DNA of 64,000 nt from a virus (IMGVR_UViG_3300028615_000137:1-64000); one strand, 5' to 3'. Shown: positions 1 through 6,364, numbered from the stretch's first letter. Made by a program: numbers and translations. The notes: generated by a model from the letters alone, not told the origin.

Positions 1-1
1 T

Positions 2-244
2 CGACAAGAACTTATCGAAAAGTATGAAAAGGGGGAAAGGGATTTTGAAGGGGTAGATCTCAGCTATGCGGATCTGGGTTACCTCAATCTCAAGGATGCA
101 AACTTCGACTGGGCAAATCTTGAAGGTGCAAATCTCGAGAATGCGGAGTTCAGATACACAAAACTTGAAAATGCGAATCTCAAGAATGCAGATCTTGAAG
201 GTGCCGATCTATACTGTGCGAACCTCGAAGGTGCAAATCGTTAG
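2..244 (+). CDS. pentapeptide repeat protein, 5' end cut by window edge
   Basis: The open frame begins inside the conserved N-terminal motif (RQELIEKYEKGERDF) seen in the other members of this family, so only a few first residues are missing. About 80 residues remain, made of A(D/N)LxG-type pentapeptides, which fold as a right-handed quadrilateral beta-helix in known family members. The stop is followed at once by the first complete copy of the shared upstream module. The array therefore continues to the left of the window. Function is not shown by sequence; well-studied relatives (Qnr, MfpA) mimic DNA and bind gyrase, but that is only a family precedent. Confidence 0.85.
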   Translation, partial: RQELIEKYEKGERDFEGVDLSYADLGYLNLKDANFDWANLEGANLENAEFRYTKLENANLKNADLEGADLYCANLEGANR

Positions 245-354
245 CTGAACAATTACACTATAGGTGTAACAAATTTTAGACATTTTTCTCAGCTTGAGCT
301 TGCACAGTGGTTCCACTCTGCTAGTCTATATGTTGAGGCAAGGGAGAAAACAAA
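245..354 (+). repeat. shared upstream module, copy A
   Basis: About 105 bp before a pentapeptide gene. In order it holds the dyad TTACACTATAGGTGTAA, a TTTAGAC element, AGCTTGAGCTTGCACAG, CTAGTCTATATGTTGAGG and a purine-rich ribosome binding site (GGGAGAAAA). Near-identical copies precede the genes at 870 and 1497 and, on the other strand, the gene ending at 4614. TTGCAC followed 16 bp later by TAGTCT is a possible weak sigma-70 promoter. The copying suggests that promoter and gene duplicated as one unit. Confidence 0.8.
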
Positions 355-777
355 ATGGAAAAGAAAATGACTCGACAAGAAGTTGTACAAAAGTGTGAAA
401 ATGGGGAAATAGATTTCCGAGGCGCAGATCTCAGTGGACAGGATCTAAGCGGACTGGATCTAAGCGGAGTGGATCTCGAAGGTGTAAATCTCAAGAATGC
501 AGATCTAGAAGGGGCAGATCTCAGGGACGCAAATCTCGAGAATGCGGTTCTCAGGGACGCAAATCTCAAGGGGGCAAATCTCAGTTTTGCAAATCTCAGC
601 GGTGTAAATCTAAGGGGTGCAGATCTCGAAGGGACAATCCTTCAGGATGCGGATCTCAGGGACGCAAATCTTGAAGGTGCAATCCTTCAAGATGCGGATC
701 TCATCTGTGCAAACCTTGAAGGTGCAAACCTTGAAGGTGCGGTTATCTATCTTGGTAACAGGAAAATTACACTATAG
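355..777 (+). CDS. pentapeptide repeat protein (140 aa)
   Basis: The start ATG follows GGGAGAAAACAAA at good spacing. Residues 1-20 form the family leader (MEKKMTRQEVVQKCENGEID), and from about residue 22 nearly the whole chain is pentapeptide repeats (ADLSG, NLKNA and so on), enough for about five to six coils of a quadrilateral beta-helix. The last codons ATT ACA CTA TAG lie inside the TTACACTATAGGTGTAA dyad, so the next gene's upstream module overlaps this gene's stop. No catalytic residues or membrane segment are seen. Likely a cytoplasmic protein that binds a partner; gyrase binding is a family precedent, not shown here. Confidence 0.9.
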   Translation: MEKKMTRQEVVQKCENGEIDFRGADLSGQDLSGLDLSGVDLEGVNLKNADLEGADLRDANLENAVLRDANLKGANLSFANLSGVNLRGADLEGTILQDADLRDANLEGAILQDADLICANLEGANLEGAVIYLGNRKITL

Positions 778-869
778 GTGTAAACAATTTTTAGACAATT
801 TTCTTAGCTTGAGCTTGCACAGCGGTCAAAGGCTGCTAGTCTATATGTTGAGGCAAGGGAGAAAGCAAA
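764..869 (+). repeat. shared upstream module, copy B
   Basis: Near-identical to the module at 245-354 and 1386-1496: dyad, TTTTTAGACAATTTTC, AGCTTGAGCTTGCACAG, CTAGTCTATATGTTGAGG and a GGGAG ribosome binding site. Here it drives a gene that is not a pentapeptide protein (870-1046). The change of cargo behind a fixed upstream block suggests recombination within the array. Confidence 0.8.
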
Positions 870-1046
870 ATGGAAAACAACAGCATCATCGGCACGGTAG
901 ACTTCGAAGCGCTCAATCGCGAGATCACGAACTTCGAGCTTGCAAATGCGCAGTGGGAGGGTGATGGCGAACAGAACGAAACGGAAACTGAAATTTTGTT
1001 CACCATCGAGTTCAAGAGCCGCTTACGACACTCGGATAGAGGCTAA
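870..1046 (+). CDS. small acidic protein behind a pentapeptide-type upstream module (58 aa)
   Basis: The ATG sits exactly where pentapeptide genes start after upstream module B, with ribosome binding site GGGAGAAAG. The protein begins MENNSIIGTVDFEALNRE and is acidic, with no pentapeptide repeats, membrane segment or known motif. It is GC-richer than its neighbours. It ends just before a pentapeptide frame that has lost its start (1065-1385), so it may have replaced the N-terminal part of that gene. I do not recognise its function. Confidence 0.55.
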   Translation: MENNSIIGTVDFEALNREITNFELANAQWEGDGEQNETETEILFTIEFKSRLRHSDRG

Positions 1047-1064
1047 AGCCGAGCTAGAAGGTAG

Positions 1065-1385
1065 AGCAGCGGACTAGATCTCGGTGGGGTAGATCTCAAG
1101 GGTGCAAACTTTGAAGGTTCACTTTTAGATGGCGCAAATCTCAAGTGTGCAAATCTCAACCTTGCAGATCTCAGGTATGTAAATCTCGAGAATGCAGTTC
1201 TCAGGGACGCAAATCTTAGGGGAGCAGATCTCAGCGGTGCAAATCTCAAGGGTGCAGAAATCAGGGATGCAAACCTTGAAGGTGCAAATCTTGAATATGC
1301 AGATCTCAAGAATGCAGATCTCAGGTATGTAAATCTCAGCGGTGTAAAACTCAAGGATGCAAATCTAGAGGGTGCTGTCCGTTAG
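1065..1385 (+). pseudogene. start-less pentapeptide repeat gene remnant
   Basis: A continuous frame of 106 codons of A(D/N)LxG-type repeats ending in LEGAVR and TAG, like its neighbours. It has no start: the in-frame TAG at 1062-1064 lies just upstream, and there is no ATG, GTG or TTG before the repeats. The leader with MTRQE...GERDF is gone. The simplest reading is that the 5' part was replaced by the 58-aa gene upstream. Recombination with an intact leader could revive it, as in a cassette. Confidence 0.7.
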
Positions 1386-1496
1386 CTGAACAATTACACT
1401 ATAGGTGTAACAAATTTTTTAGACAATTTTCTTAGCTTGAGCTTGCACAGCGGTCAAAGGCTGCTAGTCTATATGCTGAGACGAGGAGAAAATTTT
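1386..1496 (+). repeat. shared upstream module, copy C
   Basis: Third plus-strand copy of the module, with the dyad, the TTTTTTAGACAATTTTC element, AGCTTGAGCTTGCACAG and CTAGTCTATATGCTGAG. It ends in a stronger ribosome binding site, GAGGAG, before the ATG at 1497. Confidence 0.8.
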
Positions 1497-1772
1497 ATGA
1501 AGAAAATGACTAGGCAAGAAATTATCGAAAAGTATGAAAAGGGGGAACGAGATTTCCAAGAGGTAGATCTTAGTGGAGTAAATCTAAGAGGACTGGATCT
1601 AAGCGGAGTAAATCTTGAAAATGCGGATCTCAAGAATGCAGATCTAGAAGGGGCAAATCTCAAGAATGCAGATCTAGAAGGGGCAAATCTCAGGTATGCA
1701 AATCTCAGGTATGCAAATCTTGAAGGCGCAAATCTACAAGATGCAAATCTTGAAGGGGTAATCTGGCGGTAA
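1497..1772 (+). CDS. pentapeptide repeat protein (91 aa)
   Basis: Start chosen at ATG 1497, which has GAGGAGAAAATTTT just before it and gives the standard leader MKKMTRQEIIEKYEKGERDF; the frame is open further upstream, but that part lies inside the shared upstream module. The repeats run from about residue 23 to the end and include tandem duplicates at DNA level (the KNADLEGANL unit occurs twice). It ends LEGVIWR, the same ending as the next gene, so the two are recent duplicates. Confidence 0.88.
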   Translation: MKKMTRQEIIEKYEKGERDFQEVDLSGVNLRGLDLSGVNLENADLKNADLEGANLKNADLEGANLRYANLRYANLEGANLQDANLEGVIWR

Positions 1773-1810
1773 CAGGAAAATTACACTATAGGTGGAAAAT
1801 GAGTAAGTAA

Positions 1811-2032
1811 ATGACAAGACTAGAAATTATAGAAAAGTATGAAAGCGGGGAACGAGATTTTCGATGGAAAAATCTAAGCGGAGTAGATCTAAGCGGAGTA
1901 GATCTAAGCGGAGTAAATCTGGAAGGTGCAGATCTAGAAGGGGCAAATCTCGAGAATGTGGTTCTCAAGGGTGCAGATCTAAGTGGGGCAGATCTCAGGT
2001 ATGCAAATCTAGAGGGGGTAATCTGGCGCTAG
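1811..2032 (+). CDS. short pentapeptide repeat protein (73 aa)
   Basis: Leader MTRLEIIEKYESGERDF, then repeats ending LEGVIWR like the gene before it. Upstream only the dyad half survives (TTACACTATAGGTGG); the rest of the module is missing. The best-placed ATG after AGGTGG opens a three-codon frame (ATG AGT AAG TAA) that stops directly before this ATG. Compared with the usual ATGAAGAAAATGAC, the start seems shifted by a small insertion. Translation could depend on re-initiation, so expression may be low. Confidence 0.75.
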   Translation: MTRLEIIEKYESGERDFRWKNLSGVDLSGVDLSGVNLEGADLEGANLENVVLKGADLSGADLRYANLEGVIWR

Positions 2033-2206
2033 TGGGGTCTCGCCTGGGTGGCAACTAGGGGATACTTGTAAGGAGGCTTAGACGGGCGTATGGAAGGCTT
2101 CACGCACCTGTTAGAGCGTCTTGGCAGGGGAGAATAACGCTTGAGTATACAATCGGGAAAACAAGGGGTGTGACATTTTGACAATTTGTGTGGTAGAGTT
2201 GGTGAC

Positions 2207-3007
2207 ATGAAGGGTCAACGAATGACGCCAAAAGAGTACGAGTTGTGGCTCCAGGCGTTCCGCGAATGTGGGGAAAATTGGTCGCGTGTAGCCCGTTGGA
2301 TCCAAAAGAGAGTGCCGGGTCGTGAGGCGACAACTGCTCAAGTTGTCAAGAGGGGTTACCAAAAAGGTTGGCCAAATCACGATGGTGATTTTCCCCCTAT
2401 TTTCGAAGTGTTAGCGGCTGAGACTGCGAAAGCGGAAGCCGAGATAGCGAAAAAAACTCGGCTAGCGATCGTGGAAGATGCGATAGCGGGCGATGCCGAC
2501 GCCATTGCACTCGCGCATGACTATCAGGTCCAAGCCAAAGCAGAAGAAGGCATTTTAGTAGGAAAAGCAAGGAAAAACTTGCTTGAAGTCATGGATTCGT
2601 CAAAAAATCTGCTAACTGGAATAAACCGATTGTCTGCAAGTGTTGGAAAACATTTGGAAAGAATGGAAATCGATTCCGATGATCCCGAAGGCGCCACAAA
2701 TGCGGTTCAGCTATTGTGGAGAGCGTCGACGGCCCTTCGAGCCGCTACGGCGGCAACAAAAGACGTCCTAGAGTGCGAGCGGCTTGTGATGAATAGGCCC
2801 ACTACAGTGGTCGAGCACCGGGTTGGAGCCAGTGCAACCACTGAAGAAACGCTCAGGCATATCCAAAAGAACTACGAGAATTCGATCCGAATGCAGGAAC
2901 GGATAGCCAGACGGGAGCGCTTGGAAGCCGAACTCGAAGAAAAACATAAGAAAACCTACATTGATGTAGAAGTGCTAGACACTGGAAAGCTTGAAGAAAG
3001 CGAATAG
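2207..3007 (+). CDS. HTH-like DNA-binding protein, possibly terminase-small-subunit-like
   Basis: I do not recognise this protein with certainty. Starting at ATG 2207 it has 266 aa; ATG 2222 has a better site (AAGGG, 7 bp spacing), so either start may be used. The N-terminal 50 residues (MTPKEYELW...WSRVARWIQKR...TAQVVKRGYQKGWP) look like a helix-turn-helix. The middle is helical and alanine-rich, and the C-terminus is a charged coil. An HTH head followed by helical oligomerisation segments fits small terminases, but no large terminase is in the window. GC content is clearly above that of most neighbours, which suggests separate origin. A perfect TTGACA lies at 2178-2183 without a convincing -10. 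Confidence 0.6.
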   Translation: MKGQRMTPKEYELWLQAFRECGENWSRVARWIQKRVPGREATTAQVVKRGYQKGWPNHDGDFPPIFEVLAAETAKAEAEIAKKTRLAIVEDAIAGDADAIALAHDYQVQAKAEEGILVGKARKNLLEVMDSSKNLLTGINRLSASVGKHLERMEIDSDDPEGATNAVQLLWRASTALRAATAATKDVLECERLVMNRPTTVVEHRVGASATTEETLRHIQKNYENSIRMQERIARRERLEAELEEKHKKTYIDVEVLDTGKLEESE

Positions 3008-3048
3008 TTTCCAAAAGTCGAAAAAATTTGTAAACCTTGAGTTAAATC

Positions 3049-3086
3049 TTTGGCTTAGCTTGTGCATTAGCACATCATGTGCCAAA
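3049..3086. repeat. hairpin repeat 1
   Basis: Outer arms TTTGGC and GCCAAA enclose an inner palindrome TGTGCATTAGCACA (3061-3074). It shares the core AGCTTGTGCATTAGCA with the second hairpin about 270 bp away. Confidence 0.55.
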
Positions 3087-3253
3087 TTGTCTAAACTGTG
3101 GCAAAAAAGTCACGCAATTGCGCACCATGTAAGAAAGCACTTATGTGCAAATCTGCCATAGTACTTTGCCCATTTGTAGTACCATTACCCTACAAGTATA
3201 TCGATCCTCCCTAGGCTTATATACACCCAACTATGGCAGAAATGCACATCTTA

Positions 3254-3267
3254 CCATACATGTATGG
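3254..3267. repeat. 14-bp perfect palindrome
   Basis: CCATACATGTATGG reads the same on both strands. Its length and place in non-coding DNA fit a dimer-binding site, but no matching second copy was found. Confidence 0.5.
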
Positions 3268-3315
3268 CCATTATGGGCCCTGGTAGGTGCATGTGTGCAC
3301 ATCCGGGCTTGATAC

Positions 3316-3352
3316 TTGGCACGAGCTTGTGCATTAGCAAGTTGTGTGCCAA
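3316..3352. repeat. hairpin repeat 2
   Basis: Outer arms TTGGCAC and GTGCCAA, inner CTTG and CAAG, loop TGCATTAG. Same core as the hairpin at 3049-3086. There is no T-run after it, so it is not an intrinsic terminator. Confidence 0.55.
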
Positions 3353-3420
3353 TTAGGTAACACCTGAAAAATGATCAAAAAAACAATTGCCTCCAGAACA
3401 GCGCCTGCTAGGATATAGGT

Positions 3421-3579
3421 ATGACTAACGCAGATATTCATGTGTATCAGACTAGGGACGGCTGCTATAGGTGTAGGGTCACATATGGTAACACCACTGT
3501 GTACACTGGTAAACACATCACCCTATATGCGGCTGTGTGGAATGCTGCTAAGCTAGCAGAGAAGGGAAAGAATGGATAA
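3421..3579 (+). CDS. small protein of unknown function (52 aa)
   Basis: ATG preceded by AGGATATAGG. The product begins MTNADIHVYQTRDGCYRC and ends AKLAEKGKNG. The mix of aromatic residues and a central beta-like part (YRCRVTYGNTTVYTG) followed by a helix (LYAAVWNAAKLAEK) looks like a folded domain, not chance. Two cysteines are seen, no known motif. It stands alone in the non-coding region. Confidence 0.5.
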   Translation: MTNADIHVYQTRDGCYRCRVTYGNTTVYTGKHITLYAAVWNAAKLAEKGKNG

Positions 3580-3708
3580 TATGGAAACTATGAAAATGAC
3601 TTGGGGTGCAAGAGTAGTGCCATTCTTGTACTAATGATACCTAACCCCGTAGCTCACCCCAAGCGGCGCTTGATAGCTTGTGAGATGTGAACGCCTGGTG
3701 ATGAAGTG

Positions 3709-3724
3709 TGTTTCACGTGGAACA
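3709..3724. promoter_or_regulatory. parS-like centromere site
   Basis: TGTTTCACGTGGAACA differs at one base from the common bacterial consensus TGTTTCACGTGAAACA and is a mixture of known functional variants. parS is the loading site for the ParB CTPase clamp that takes part in chromosome and plasmid segregation. No ParB or ParA gene is visible in this window. A 16-bp match of this quality by chance in 64 kb is improbable. Binding is inferred, not shown. Confidence 0.6.
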
Positions 3725-3729
3725 TTCAG

Positions 3730-3778
3730 GGTAATCACTTACACTATCGTACAGTGTAGGTAATCACCCACACTGTGG
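3730..3778. repeat. iteron-like direct repeats with dyads
   Basis: Two copies of GGTAATCACYYACACT start 29 bp apart (3730 and 3759). Between them TACACT and AGTGTA form a perfect inverted repeat with a 7-bp spacer, and the second copy runs into the palindrome CCACACTGTGG (3768-3778). The half-site TTACACTAT is also the left half of the dyad near the pentapeptide genes. It lies 6 bp from the parS-like site, which suggests one composite cis element. Confidence 0.5.
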
Positions 3779-3880
3779 AACAAGGTGGGTAACTGTAGGT
3801 TAACGTAAGGTAATAACTTTTTTCGCCTACAGTTTCCCCGAATTGGGCTCACTCGTTTGCCCAGTGCAGGACCACACAGA

Positions 3881-3956
3881 TTTTTTTACAATTTTCTGAC
3901 AAAATTTGCTAATATACCACTAAAATCAGCTACAGAGATTTGATATTTTTTTTTTT
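3881..3956. repeat. T-rich 75-bp repeat, copy 1
   Basis: Almost identical to 4541-4615, and its first half recurs at 5601-5645. It begins with a T-run and TACAATTTTCTGACAAAATT, then GCTAATATACCACT, and ends in another T-run. The other two copies lie just upstream of minus-strand pentapeptide genes; this one lies beyond the 3' end of the last of them. Confidence 0.75.
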
Positions 3957-4011
3957 ACAATTTTCTGAGAAAAATGTCTAAAAATTGTTTACACCTATAG
4001 TGTAAATATCC

Positions 4012-4512
4012 TTAGCTATGGATGGTACCATTGAGATTTGCACCTTCTAGATCTGCCCCACTTAGATTTGCATGCTGAAGATCTGCAAACCTGAGATCTG
4101 CCCATTTGAGATCTGCCCATTTGAGATCCGCACCCTTGAGATTTGCGCCTTTGAGTTCTGCAAAGCTGAAATTTGCACCCCGAAGATCTGCACCTTCTAG
4201 ATCTGCACAGTAGAGAACCACACCCTTGAGAACTGCAAACCTGAGATCTACCCTTTCAAGATCTGCCCCACTGAGATTTGCACCCCTGAGAACTGCACCC
4301 TTGAGATTTGCCCCTTCGAGTTCTGCATTCTTGAGAACTGCAAACCTGAGTTCTGCACAGTAGAGATTTGCATGCTGAAGATTTGCTGTTCTAAGATCCA
4401 CTCCACTTAGATCTACTCCACTTAGATCTACTCCGCTGAGATCTGCACCTCGGAAATCTCTTTCCCCATTTTCATACTTTTCTATTAATTCTTCTCTTGT
4501 CATTTTCTTCAT
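4012..4512 (-). CDS. pentapeptide repeat protein (166 aa)
   Basis: Leader MKKMTREELIEKYENGERDF, then about 28 pentapeptides (ADLSG VDLSG, NLQHA, LYCAE and so on) to the C-terminus, enough for about seven coils of a quadrilateral beta-helix. It is the last gene of the long leftward transcription unit. The start lies after GGTAGAAAATTTT. The dyad relative TTTACACCTATAGTGTAAA sits just past its 3' end. No catalytic or membrane features. Confidence 0.9.
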   Translation of the reverse strand: MKKMTREELIEKYENGERDFRGADLSGVDLSGVDLSGVDLRTANLQHANLYCAELRFAVLKNAELEGANLKGAVLRGANLSGADLERVDLRFAVLKGVVLYCADLEGADLRGANFSFAELKGANLKGADLKWADLKWADLRFADLQHANLSGADLEGANLNGTIHS

Positions 4513-4540
4513 AAAATTTTCTACCTATATTGTAATTTTT

Positions 4541-4615
4541 TTTTTTTACAATTTTCTGACAAAATTTGCTAATATACCACTAAAATCAGCTACAGAGATT
4601 TGATATTTTTTTTTT
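4541..4615. repeat. T-rich 75-bp repeat, copy 2
   Basis: Matches 3881-3956 nearly base for base. It lies between two minus-strand pentapeptide genes and runs into the stop end of the upstream one. Read on the minus strand it includes GGTATATTAGC and TTGTCA, possible promoter parts, but spacing is poor. Confidence 0.75.
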
Positions 4616-4952
4616 ATTCGACCTGGATAAACTTTTTGCCATAAATTATTACACGTACCCCTTCAAGGTTTGCATTCTTGAGAACTGCCCTTTCGAGATC
4701 TGCATTTTCGAGATCTGCATACCTGAGAACTGCAAAGCTGAGATCTGCATTTTCGAGATCTGCATACCTGAGAACTGCAAAGCTGAGATCTGCCCCTTCA
4801 AGGTTTGCGTCCCTTAGTTCTGCCCCACTTAGATTTGCGTTCCTTAGTTCTGCACCCTTGAGATCTACTCCACTAAGATCTGCGCCTCGGAAATCTCTTT
4901 CCCCATTTTCATACTTTTCTATTAATTCTTCTCTTGTCATTTTCTTTTCCAT
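4614..4952 (-). CDS. pentapeptide repeat protein (112 aa)
   Basis: Leader MEKKMTREELIEKYENGERDF, repeats to about residue 98, then a non-repeat tail (VRVIIYGKKFIQVE) not shared with the other members. A 15-residue unit (LSFAVLRYADLENAD) occurs twice in tandem at DNA level. Its upstream DNA is the reverse-strand copy of the shared module, ending in GGGAGAAAACAAA before the ATG, as for the gene at 355. Confidence 0.9.
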   Translation of the reverse strand: MEKKMTREELIEKYENGERDFRGADLSGVDLKGAELRNANLSGAELRDANLEGADLSFAVLRYADLENADLSFAVLRYADLENADLERAVLKNANLEGVRVIIYGKKFIQVE

Positions 4953-5064
4953 TTTGTTTTCTCCCTTGCCTCAACATATAGACTAGCAGCCTTTGACCGC
5001 TGTGCAAGCTCAAGCTCAAAAAATTGTCTAAAAAATTGTTTACACCTATAGTGTAATTGTTCAG
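4953..5064 (-). repeat. shared upstream module, copy D (minus strand)
   Basis: Reverse-complement copy of the modules at 245, 764 and 1386: dyad TTACACTATAGGTGTAA, TTTTTTAGACAATTTTT, GAGCTTGAGCTTGCACAG, CTAGTCTATATGTTGAGG and GGGAGAAAAC. The presence on both strands shows the two facing arrays arose by copying or inversion. Confidence 0.8.
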
Positions 5065-5577
5065 CTAACGGAAGGCACCTTCTAGGTTTGCACCATTGAG
5101 ATTTGCACCTTCTAGATTCGCCCTTTCGAGATCTGCACCTTCAAGGTTCGCACCCTTGAGATTTGAATAGCTGAGGTCTGCAAACCTGAGATCTGCACCC
5201 TCTAGAACTGCCCCACTGAGATCTGCTCCCGCTAGATCTGCACCCCTAAGATCTGCATACCAGAGATCTGCATATTCAAGATCTGCATTCTTGAGATTTG
5301 CAAAGCCGAGTTTTGCATTCTCGAGATTTGCATATTCAAGATTCGCATGTCTGAGTTCTGCACCCTTGAGATTTGCATTCTTGAGATTTGCATTCTTGAG
5401 ATTTGCAAAGCCGAGTTTTGCATTCTCGAGGTTTGCAAATAGGAGATTTACTCTGCTTAGATCCAGTCCGCTGAGAACCAGTTCGCTTAGATCTACTCCA
5501 CTAAGATCTGCGCCTCGGAAATCTCTTTCCCCATTTTCATACTTTTGCACAACTTCTTCTCTAGTCATTTTCTTCAT
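5065..5577 (-). CDS. pentapeptide repeat protein (170 aa)
   Basis: Leader MKKMTREEVVQKYENGERDF, then about 29 repeats, ending LEGAFR. The ENAKLGFANLKNA unit is duplicated inside the gene, as expected for unequal recombination among short repeats. The 5' flank is the variant TTACAATATAGGTAGAAAATTTT, shared with the gene ending at 4012, so minus-strand genes use two kinds of upstream sequence. Confidence 0.9.
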   Translation of the reverse strand: MKKMTREEVVQKYENGERDFRGADLSGVDLSELVLSGLDLSRVNLLFANLENAKLGFANLKNANLKNANLKGAELRHANLEYANLENAKLGFANLKNADLEYADLWYADLRGADLAGADLSGAVLEGADLRFADLSYSNLKGANLEGADLERANLEGANLNGANLEGAFR

Positions 5578-5600
5578 AAAATTTTCTACCTATATTGTAA

Positions 5601-5645
5601 TTTTTTTTTTTACAATTTTCTGACAAAATTTGCTAATATACCACT
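5601..5645. repeat. T-rich repeat, partial copy 3
   Basis: The first 45 bp or so match the repeats at 3881 and 4541 and end at ATATACCACT, after which the sequence changes to the end of the neighbouring gene. Confidence 0.65.
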
Positions 5646-5653
5646 TTCTTTCC

Positions 5654-6166
5654 TTAGACCAGTGGTAGCCCCATAGTTTGTTGATCGCGGAAGCCGCCAT
5701 CAAGATTTGCGAAACTGAGATCTGCTCTTTTAAAAACTGCCCCTCTGAAATCTGCACCCCTAAGATCTGCATACATAATATTTGCATCCCTGAGATTTGC
5801 ATATTCAAGATTCGCATGTCTGAGTTCTGCACAATTTAGGTTTGCATACCTGAGGTATGCACGGCTAAGTTTTGCACCTTCTAGATTTGCATATTCTAGA
5901 TCTGCACGGTAGAGATTTGCACCTTCTAGGAATGTACCTTCAAGATTTACACGGTAGAGATCTGCAAGGTTGAGATTTGCACACTTGAGAACCGCATTGC
6001 TAAGATTTGCACACTTGAGAACCGCATTGCTAAGATCTGCATAGCTGAGATTTGCTGATCTAAGATCCAGTCCTCTTAGATTTACTCCACTAAGATCTAC
6101 TTCTTGGAAATCTCTTTCCCCATTTTCGTACTTTTGTACAACTTCTTTTCTAGTCATTTTCTTCAT
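5654..6166 (-). CDS. pentapeptide repeat protein with unrelated C-terminal tail (170 aa)
   Basis: Leader MKKMTRKEVVQKYENGERDF, then repeats with more aromatic and hydrophobic variation than the others (YRVNL, SRAYL) and a non-repeat tail FRDQQTMGLPLV. The repeats are less alike to each other than in the remaining genes, so this may be an older member. It follows the cysteine-rich gene at 6179 by 12 bp and is likely in the same leftward operon. Confidence 0.88.
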   Translation of the reverse strand: MKKMTRKEVVQKYENGERDFQEVDLSGVNLRGLDLRSANLSYADLSNAVLKCANLSNAVLKCANLNLADLYRVNLEGTFLEGANLYRADLEYANLEGAKLSRAYLRYANLNCAELRHANLEYANLRDANIMYADLRGADFRGAVFKRADLSFANLDGGFRDQQTMGLPLV

Positions 6167-6178
6167 AAAATTTTACTT

Positions 6179-6364
6179 TCACCCTTGCTTTTCTTCGTAA
6201 AGTGGCAGCATAGGATACGGACATAGTTCTGCTAGTGTCCTGCTGCTAAGACTCAAGCCAAATCCACAACTTTTCTTCAATGCCTCTGGATGTGCGCAAT
6301 ATGGTCCATCTGGGTCGCAACCACCAAATTGACAAGTGTAACATTTACGTTCAACTTTATTCAT
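6179..6364 (-). CDS. cysteine-rich small protein (61 aa)
   Basis: ATG at 6364 chosen; a GTG three codons upstream is possible and would overlap the previous stop. Seven cysteines in CYTCQFGGCDPDGPYC and later SCGFG and LCPYP suggest one or two metal sites. Proteins of this look are common in phages, without known role. Confidence 0.75.
   Translation of the reverse strand: MNKVERKCYTCQFGGCDPDGPYCAHPEALKKSCGFGLSLSSRTLAELCPYPMLPLYEEKQG

Larger units (their letters stand above)
3008..4011. other. 1-kb mostly non-coding, palindrome-rich region
   Basis: Apart from one likely small gene (3421-3579) this stretch holds no supported CDS. It carries two related hairpins (3049-3086, 3316-3352), a 14-bp perfect palindrome (3254-3267), a parS-like site (3709-3724), a repeat and dyad cluster (3730-3778) and a T-rich repeat (3881-3956). 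A 17-codon frame at 3581-3634 is too weak to call. The core AGCTTGTGCATTAGCACA of the hairpins resembles the AGCTTGAGCTTGCACA element of the pentapeptide upstream modules. It could be an origin, a partition or packaging site, or a structured RNA. Confidence 0.6.

Noticed and set aside
321-1968. Opposite-strand frames rich in Arg, Phe, Ser and Leu (MRFASLRSA-like) across pentapeptide genes
   Set aside because: They are mirror images of the five-residue repeats read in another frame; they lack ribosome binding sites and have no start pattern of their own.
2090-2137. 15-codon frame after AAGGAGG
   Set aside because: The spacing from AAGGAGG to ATG is about 13 bp, the peptide is very short and nothing else supports it.
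3334-3516. Minus-strand frame of 60 codons over the small gene at 3421
   Set aside because: No ribosome binding site; the plus-strand frame has better start context and a more protein-like composition.
245-5064. Regular repeated blocks that could suggest a CRISPR array
   Set aside because: The repeats are about 110 bp, tied to gene starts, and are separated by coding genes, not by uniform short spacers.
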